From positions 1-11,702 of the forward strand of contig WRGS01000201.1 of the NCBI GenBank assembly GCA_009787075.1: DNA of 11,702 bases, in the 5' to 3' direction. Made by a program: the position numbers and the translations under genes. The notes below the pieces were generated by a model. That model was not told the DNA's origin, did not search any database, and saw only the letters and a list, made by a program, of their open reading frames with translations. Shown here piece by piece: positions 9,501-11,702 of the stretch (position 1 is the stretch's first letter; each line of letters starts with the position of its first letter). This DNA comes from Paludibacter sp. (GTDB lineage Bacteria > Bacteroidota > Bacteroidia > Bacteroidales > Paludibacteraceae).

Positions 9501-11070
9501 GCGACTGGCTTGTACTTTTCAGCAATTTAACTATCAACGCATCGGGCGCAGTCTGATTATTTGTAAATTCTCCAACCTGATAATTTTTTCCTGTTTTATT
9601 ATCAAGATATTTGAAAGCCACAGCCAAAACCTCGTCGGGGCGCAAATCCTGCCGAAGCGAAATATAACCCAAATCTGCGTTAAGGGTATATTCCGAAGTG
9701 TTTAACATTCGCGCATTTTCTATTTTGTCATAATCTTCGCTGCCGACAACTCCACTAATCATTTCCATTGCCTGATTTATTTTGGAAACATCTCTGATTC
9801 CGTCTAAGGCTTTAATTCTGCTGTACAAATCATTTGCCGCATTATCAGGCACGTTCATTGGATTATTTGGCAGATACCAAACTGTTTTTTTGTCTATTCT
9901 ATCGCTTGTATTTTCACCCAAATCCATAAACGCCACAATATTTCGTGCATTATCATAAATACCGCGTTTATTGGTTATCCAAACCTGAATATCCTGAATT
10001 GTAATGGACGAAGCGGCTGGACGGCGGAAAAAATTATCTTCATAGATATCTCTAAAATATTGAGAGAGAAAGAAATGGCGATTTTCGTCATATTCGCTGG
10101 CATTGACTTCAAATTTCAATTTCTGCGAGCCGCCCTGCGAATTTACGCGCTGCGTTTGCGATTGCTGCTGCGAAACCAAAGCCGTAACTTTGAGCCGTCC
10201 AAACTGCAAATCGGTTTTTATTCCGAATAAAGCCGTTCCGCCCTGAATTAACGCGCTACCCGTATTCATCGACACATTTCCTGCCTCAATGCTGCGGATA
10301 ATATCGTCTTCGCCTTCGCCAAGGCGCGGCGGCTGATAGTTAAGACTGATAATTTGACGGTCGAAATCAAAAGTGGATTTGGTATTATAATTTATTCCAA
10401 AATTAATTTTATTTCCAACTTTTCCCTGTGCGTTGAGTTGAATTTTTTCATCAAAATCAAAAGAAGTAACGTTGCGCTGGCGTTGCGGTAGCGTTGGATT
10501 ATTTATTTTATTATTTCTTATACCAAAAAGCAATTCTGCCGAACCCTGTATTTTTACCTGCAATCCGCCCGGACCAAAAACCTTGTCGATAGACGGAATA
10601 TTGAATTTCATATCCGAAAGAGAAAATTTCTTTTCGTTATTTGTAGTGTCGTTGGCGTTTTTTTGCCGCCAATAGTCCGATATTGCGCGTTTTTCGGAAT
10701 AATCGCGGTATTCCTGCTCGGTCATCACGTATGGCGTGCTAATATCCATATCGCCAACCATTGTCCGCAAAATATAATTTCCTGTTTGCGGGTCGTATTC
10801 CACAACTGTCTTTACATTATCGGGCGTAGGCGCGTCCATCGGATATTGCTTTTGCAAATCTTCGTAATCGTCCTGTGTTAAAGGATTTATAGGCGATTGT
10901 GATTTCTGACGAATACCTGTATCGCCCACCTGAACGGTGTTTGTTTCCTGCGGGGAAAAATTATTTTCTACATAAAAATTTTTCTGCACAGGCATAATAA
11001 ATGCATACGCCGAACCTATCAGCGCACAACACAATAAAAATATGGAAATTATTTTTTTACGAAACAACAT
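3532..11070 (-). CDS. sprA: Type IX secretion system outer-membrane translocon SprA (Sov)
   Basis: Forms the outer-membrane channel of the T9SS, through which folded cargo with C-terminal signals reaches the cell surface; in known systems it works with PorV and a plug protein. From the ATG at 11070 the product is 2512 residues, similar to Flavobacterium SprA and Porphyromonas Sov (roughly 2400-2500). A Sec signal peptide is clear: RKK, a hydrophobic core, then SAYA cleaved near A23. The rest alternates short strands and loops rich in N, Q, Y and T, as expected of the 36-strand single-chain barrel known for SprA. Family signatures include YIDDFESS (839-846), QDVGLDGLSTEEE (from 1078) and GEDLNHDNTLNEYE (from 1181). 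The frame is intact over 7.5 kb, with no frameshift. The ATG is preferred over a TTG at 11085, which would only add five residues before the signal peptide. Some flavobacteria have ruvA and gcvH beside sprA; neither is here. T9SS presence does not by itself imply gliding. Confidence 0.97.
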   Translation of the reverse strand: MLFRKKIISIFLLCCALIGSAYAFIMPVQKNFYVENNFSPQETNTVQVGDTGIRQKSQSPINPLTQDDYEDLQKQYPMDAPTPDNVKTVVEYDPQTGNYILRTMVGDMDISTPYVMTEQEYRDYSEKRAISDYWRQKNANDTTNNEKKFSLSDMKFNIPSIDKVFGPGGLQVKIQGSAELLFGIRNNKINNPTLPQRQRNVTSFDFDEKIQLNAQGKVGNKINFGINYNTKSTFDFDRQIISLNYQPPRLGEGEDDIIRSIEAGNVSMNTGSALIQGGTALFGIKTDLQFGRLKVTALVSQQQSQTQRVNSQGGSQKLKFEVNASEYDENRHFFLSQYFRDIYEDNFFRRPAASSITIQDIQVWITNKRGIYDNARNIVAFMDLGENTSDRIDKKTVWYLPNNPMNVPDNAANDLYSRIKALDGIRDVSKINQAMEMISGVVGSEDYDKIENARMLNTSEYTLNADLGYISLRQDLRPDEVLAVAFKYLDNKTGKNYQVGEFTNNQTAPDALIVKLLKSTSQSPNLKSWDLMMKNVYNLGAMQVQAENFKLNVVYRNDSVGTDLQYLNVGNIRNKLLLRVMGLDRLNFRNDPIPDGKFDFLEGFTIQSQTGRVIFPVLEPFGRHLAKEIGTADSVNYIYQELYDSTLVVAREYSEKNKFKLTGEYQASGSGSEIRLNAMNVPRGSVVVMAGGVQLTENVDYTVDYIMGIVTILNQSLVNSNTNIEVRLENQNTFNMQRKTLLGTHLEYVFSKDLSLGGTLMHLTEQPLTTKVNVGSEPLKNTIWGLNGAWRYESQWLTDVINKLPFVNAKTPSSLALNAEFAQLIPGHSKKIGQSGYAYIDDFESSTTNIDIHYPYYWYLASEPTEITDDKIENEQHGGRSYGKNRAHTSWFYVDNVLNGSTSQTPDNLRNNVNSKSNHFTRIVKIYEVFPNRESSVMDAQLLTPLNVSYYPKERGAYNIDADDVSSNGELMYPEQRWGGITRAIDYTDFEQSNIEYIEFWLLDPFIYNPSSANKGKLRFDLGDVSEDVLKDGKKFFENGLNAQGDATQNDTTKWGYVPRTQSTVNAFDNSVGARAYQDVGLDGLSTEEEFTYREYKNYYEKILSKVTDAQTVARWTNDPFSPFNDPSGDNYHYYRGSDYDQQQKSILDRYKYYNGTEGNSPDASNVNQTYSTAATQQPDGEDLNHDNTLNEYEKYYEYTIDLDPAQMQVGENYISDKIISSVALENGNTENVTWYQFRIPVKDVSNARCRPVNNMRGFRSIRFMRMYLTGFTDSIFLRFATMDLVRGDWRTYTKSLMPNGAETASTAQIDVQSVNIEENADKKPVNYVLPPGITRQTDPSQPTLIQQNEQALLLKVTNLKQNEAKAVYKTTQLDMRNYKRLQMFVHAEKFIDDNTNLQDYQLQAFIRIGSDMKQNYYEYSIPLKLTPAGTYSYLDESDRLKVWPNENKFDFAFSALTDVKLSRNRAMQQGTHPSFLTPYIYGDPEQPNHFITVVGNPTISEVSNIMIGIRNLALDEKSGEIWVNELRMSEFDEKGGWAAMANMALNLSDIAQVNIAGRTETAGFGGIESNVLTRRLDDLFQFNIQTQVDVGRFLPEKAKFELPVYFSYSKETLTPKYNPLDEDIIMEDAIRDLKQHDKDSLLSMAQTIATTKSFNVTNAKINIRSKEPQFYDPANFTFGYSQNETNQQTPEITRDYVKQQQASIAYTYSFNVSPIKPFQKSKSKTINSPYLKLIKDLNFNYLPNSIAFRTNMNRQFMQTILRTIDMSASEPIADSYSSQFLWTRQFDIRYNPFQALQLSLTTAMNSNIEEGTEFPEVNKDNYELWRDTVWQSIKKMGTSYTYQQVFTAAYNVPIAKLPFLDFINQTTANYNATYSWNRGAQLGNANMYLGNVATSLREMQFNASANFEILYNKIPYLARINKLYNTLPASINNANRNQQRNQTQLKPQPQSKFTKIVNFVQGKSISINHKLNNKDLKISALDKNGKNVSFSKKIMTNNDVSITPLVSKDSVTITVFALNPNERPFGQKIVDFTARMLMMVRSVQGTYRNSSSLTLPGFSPFAGFMGQRNVDGTYAPGWGFAFGIHDENTINEADSRGWLLKDSNNNVPAILAHTTDLDLRAVVEPIPDLKINLNAKRYTAQNAAIYYQNSNQRTFTGSYNMTVFSFKTAFKKIGDARTNYNSELFDEFLSNRQVLAGRLQAQFSGQNLNYPNRGFISDVLYQSTSELAPYSEANGKFTESSPDVLVPAFLAAYLGKNPNKMETSPFLSLLSMFPNWSVTYNGLSRIPFIRNNFQSISLTHRYTSTYSIGSYTSFAEWVGMYGDNNDAFGYIKDVTNNNLPIPSSQYSLANVTLTEQFLPLVGVNVTMKNSMTVKAEYRKQRTVALNLTSVQLIESASDEYVIGLGYVIKDFDLIIKLKNDKQSKIKNDLRLNVDLSYKDIKSLLRKINENVTQPSSGNKLFGIKVLADYVFSSKVNIQLFFDRQVTTPLISTSYPVAATNFGINFKLMLTR
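7489..7524 (-). other. EF-hand-like acidic loop in SprA (residues 1183-1194)
   Basis: The 12-residue stretch DLNHDNTLNEYE places D, N, D, T, N and E at positions 1, 3, 5, 7, 9 and 12, the spacing of calcium-binding EF-hand or dockerin-type loops. The same signature occurs in other SprA proteins as I recall them. Calcium binding is inferred, not shown. Confidence 0.45.
7801..7836 (-). other. Second EF-hand-like loop in SprA (residues 1079-1090)
   Basis: DVGLDGLSTEEE has D at 1, D at 5, G at 6, T at 9 and E at 12, again close to a calcium-loop pattern but with glycine at position 3. It lies about 104 residues before the other loop in the same extracellular-type insertion. This is a weaker match than the first loop. 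Confidence 0.35.
11000..11070 (-). other. SprA signal peptide
   Basis: Residues 1-24 read as a classic Sec signal: positive RKK at 4-6, a hydrophobic core (IISIFLLCCALIG), and AYA at 21-23 fitting signal peptidase I with cleavage before F24. The cysteines at 14-15 lack the small residue before Cys that a lipobox needs, so a lipoprotein is unlikely. Confidence 0.8.
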
Positions 11071-11108
11071 TTTTCTTTTCAACAAATGATTTACTCAAAA
11101 TAACGCTG

Positions 11109-11141
11109 CAAAAATACTTAAAAAAAATCAATCTGCGACAA
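11109..11141 (-). promoter_or_regulatory. Candidate sprA promoter
   Basis: On the minus strand TATTTTTG (11116-11109) matches TAnnTTTG exactly, 38 bases before the sprA ATG. A TTG at 11141-11139 stands 22 bases upstream, slightly longer than the usual 19-21 base spacer. The -7 box is the stronger part of the call. Confidence 0.45.
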
Positions 11142-11357
11142 CTACTCTGAATTTCATAAAACATAAACGTAAAATTTAAGTAAATAGTGCGCCAATAATG
11201 TAAAAAAATAAAACTGAAAAAATTATTTTAAAAATTACCATAACTTGCAAAATCAAGTATGGGATATTTCAAAAGGGCAGTCTATGTAGAGGCAAACCTG
11301 TTTACAAAATATTAATTTTCACATCCATTTATAATGTCATAATAACAAATGCGAATC

Positions 11358-11382
11358 ACGGGTTAAAAAAGCCCGTTTTTTT
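11358..11382 (+). terminator. Rho-independent terminator facing the transposase gene
   Basis: ACGGGTT (11358-11364) and AGCCCGT (11370-11376) pair over 7 bp, with one G-U, around an A5 loop; seven T residues (11376-11382) follow. The T-run exists only on the plus strand. No plus-strand gene is visible upstream, so it may end an unseen small transcript, shield the transposase from read-in transcription, or be left from a lost gene. Confidence 0.75.
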
Positions 11383-11415
11383 ATTTAATTTTATGGTTAA
11401 AAATCCTTAAAAAAG

Positions 11416-11446
11416 TTGCATATATCGTTGATTTTTAGTAATTTAG
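11416..11446 (+). promoter_or_regulatory. Candidate promoter of the transposase-like gene
   Basis: TTG at 11416-11418, a 20-base spacer and TAATTTAG at 11439-11446 fit the Bacteroidota promoter pattern with one mismatch in the -7 box. The predicted start would be near 11452, leaving a leader of about 20 bases before the ATG. It overlaps the inverted repeat at 11427-11461. Confidence 0.4.
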
Positions 11447-11461
11447 ATGTCTAAAATCAAC
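11427..11461 (+). repeat. Leader inverted repeat before the transposase start
   Basis: GTTGATTTTTAG (11427-11438) pairs with CTAAAATCAAC (11451-11461) along 11 bp with one bulged T, around a 12-base loop. It ends 12 bases before the ATG at 11473, so in RNA it could restrict ribosome access. If transcription starts near 11452, the gene's own transcript would lack the left arm, and only read-through RNA would fold. Confidence 0.55.
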
Positions 11462-11472
11462 AAAACACCAAT

Positions 11473-11702
11473 ATGTCAAACGAAATGCAACTTAAATTAA
11501 TCGAAACCTACTCACTGGTTTGCGACCTCTTCGATAAAAATCCTCAATGGAATTTTATCCGATTATCAAATAATAATCAACCTGCTCAATTCACTGACCA
11601 AGAGGCAGTTACTATTTATCTTTTTGTTGGATATTACCAAAAATATTCCAAAATCAAGGAAATTCATAATTTTGCCCGTCATTACTTGCACGAACAATAC
11701 AT
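11473..11702 (+). CDS. Transposase-like protein, N-terminal part, cut by the window edge
   Basis: An open frame starts at ATG 11473 and runs out of the window without a stop (76 complete codons). The product begins MSNEMQLKLIETYSLV and contains NNNQPAQFTDQEAVTIYLFVGYYQ. The pattern of an N-terminal helix, then FTD-E-VTIYLF and a basic segment (KYSKIKEIHNFARHYL), resembles the N-terminal region of DDE transposases of the IS982 or IS4/IS5 type common in Bacteroidota. The catalytic DDE residues lie beyond the window, so the family, completeness and activity cannot be judged. No Shine-Dalgarno is seen, which is normal for this phylum. It is opposite in strand to the three genes to the left and preceded by a terminator and a leader hairpin, consistent with the left part of an insertion sequence. 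A non-mobile protein with a similar helical start is the alternative. Confidence 0.65.
   Translation, partial: MSNEMQLKLIETYSLVCDLFDKNPQWNFIRLSNNNQPAQFTDQEAVTIYLFVGYYQKYSKIKEIHNFARHYLHEQY

Larger units (their letters stand above)
11071..11472. other. Gene-free intergenic region between sprA and the transposase-like gene
   Basis: About 400 bp separate the divergent sprA and transposase starts. The left part holds the sprA promoter. The middle (about 11145-11340) is AT-rich; the longest ATG-initiated plus-strand frame I noticed there (11259-11315, 18 residues) has no visible promoter or family signal. The right part holds a terminator and a leader hairpin. I found no tRNA, and I could not place the left end of an insertion sequence by eye. 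Confidence 0.6.

Noticed and set aside
11028..11031. Lipoprotein signal in SprA because of the paired cysteines in the signal core
   Set aside because: The residues before the cysteines are Leu-Leu, not a lipobox, and a good signal peptidase I site (AYA) follows.
11071..11085. TTG start at 11085 for SprA, adding MLKRK
   Set aside because: The ATG at 11070 gives a complete, normal signal peptide and is the commoner start codon. The TTG cannot be fully excluded.
11259..11315. 18-codon plus-strand frame in the intergenic region
   Set aside because: Too short, with no promoter, no recognisable motif and no conservation evidence available.
11390..11472. Terminal inverted repeat or target duplication marking the left end of the insertion sequence
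   Set aside because: The right end lies outside the window, so no pair of ends can be compared; the inverted repeat at 11427-11461 folds on itself and fits a leader hairpin better.

Overview
The window comes from an AT-rich Bacteroidota (Bacteroidetes) chromosome. The best evidence is a full-length sprA, the gene for the giant outer-membrane translocon of the type IX secretion system (T9SS), which is known only from this phylum. Supporting signs are -7 elements of the TAnnTTTG type upstream of the genes and the lack of Shine-Dalgarno sequences. No RNA gene, CRISPR array or complete mobile element is visible.

Layout: three genes lie head to tail on the minus strand. In order of transcription they are sprA (3532-11070), a divergent 3-hydroxyacyl-CoA dehydrogenase (2478-3434) and recQ (36-2225). 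Gaps of 97 bp and 252 bp separate them, and each gene has its own plausible promoter, so this looks like three separate transcription units rather than one operon. The functions are unrelated: protein export across the outer membrane, acyl-CoA redox chemistry and DNA repair. The recQ upstream gap is rich in inverted repeats, and one of them overlaps the recQ -33 box.

To the right of sprA, about 400 bp hold no convincing gene. The strand of the genes then switches, and the window ends inside the 5' part of a plus-strand transposase-like gene (11473 to the edge). That gene is preceded by a rho-independent terminator facing it (11358-11382) and by a leader inverted repeat ending 12 bases before its ATG. 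A candidate promoter overlaps the leader repeat. This arrangement resembles the insulation some insertion sequences use against transcription entering from outside.

I found no clear new multi-gene system. The points most worth a second look are the transposase leader, the paired 11-bp repeat at the recQ promoter, the non-canonical active site of the dehydrogenase and the two EF-hand-like loops in SprA.
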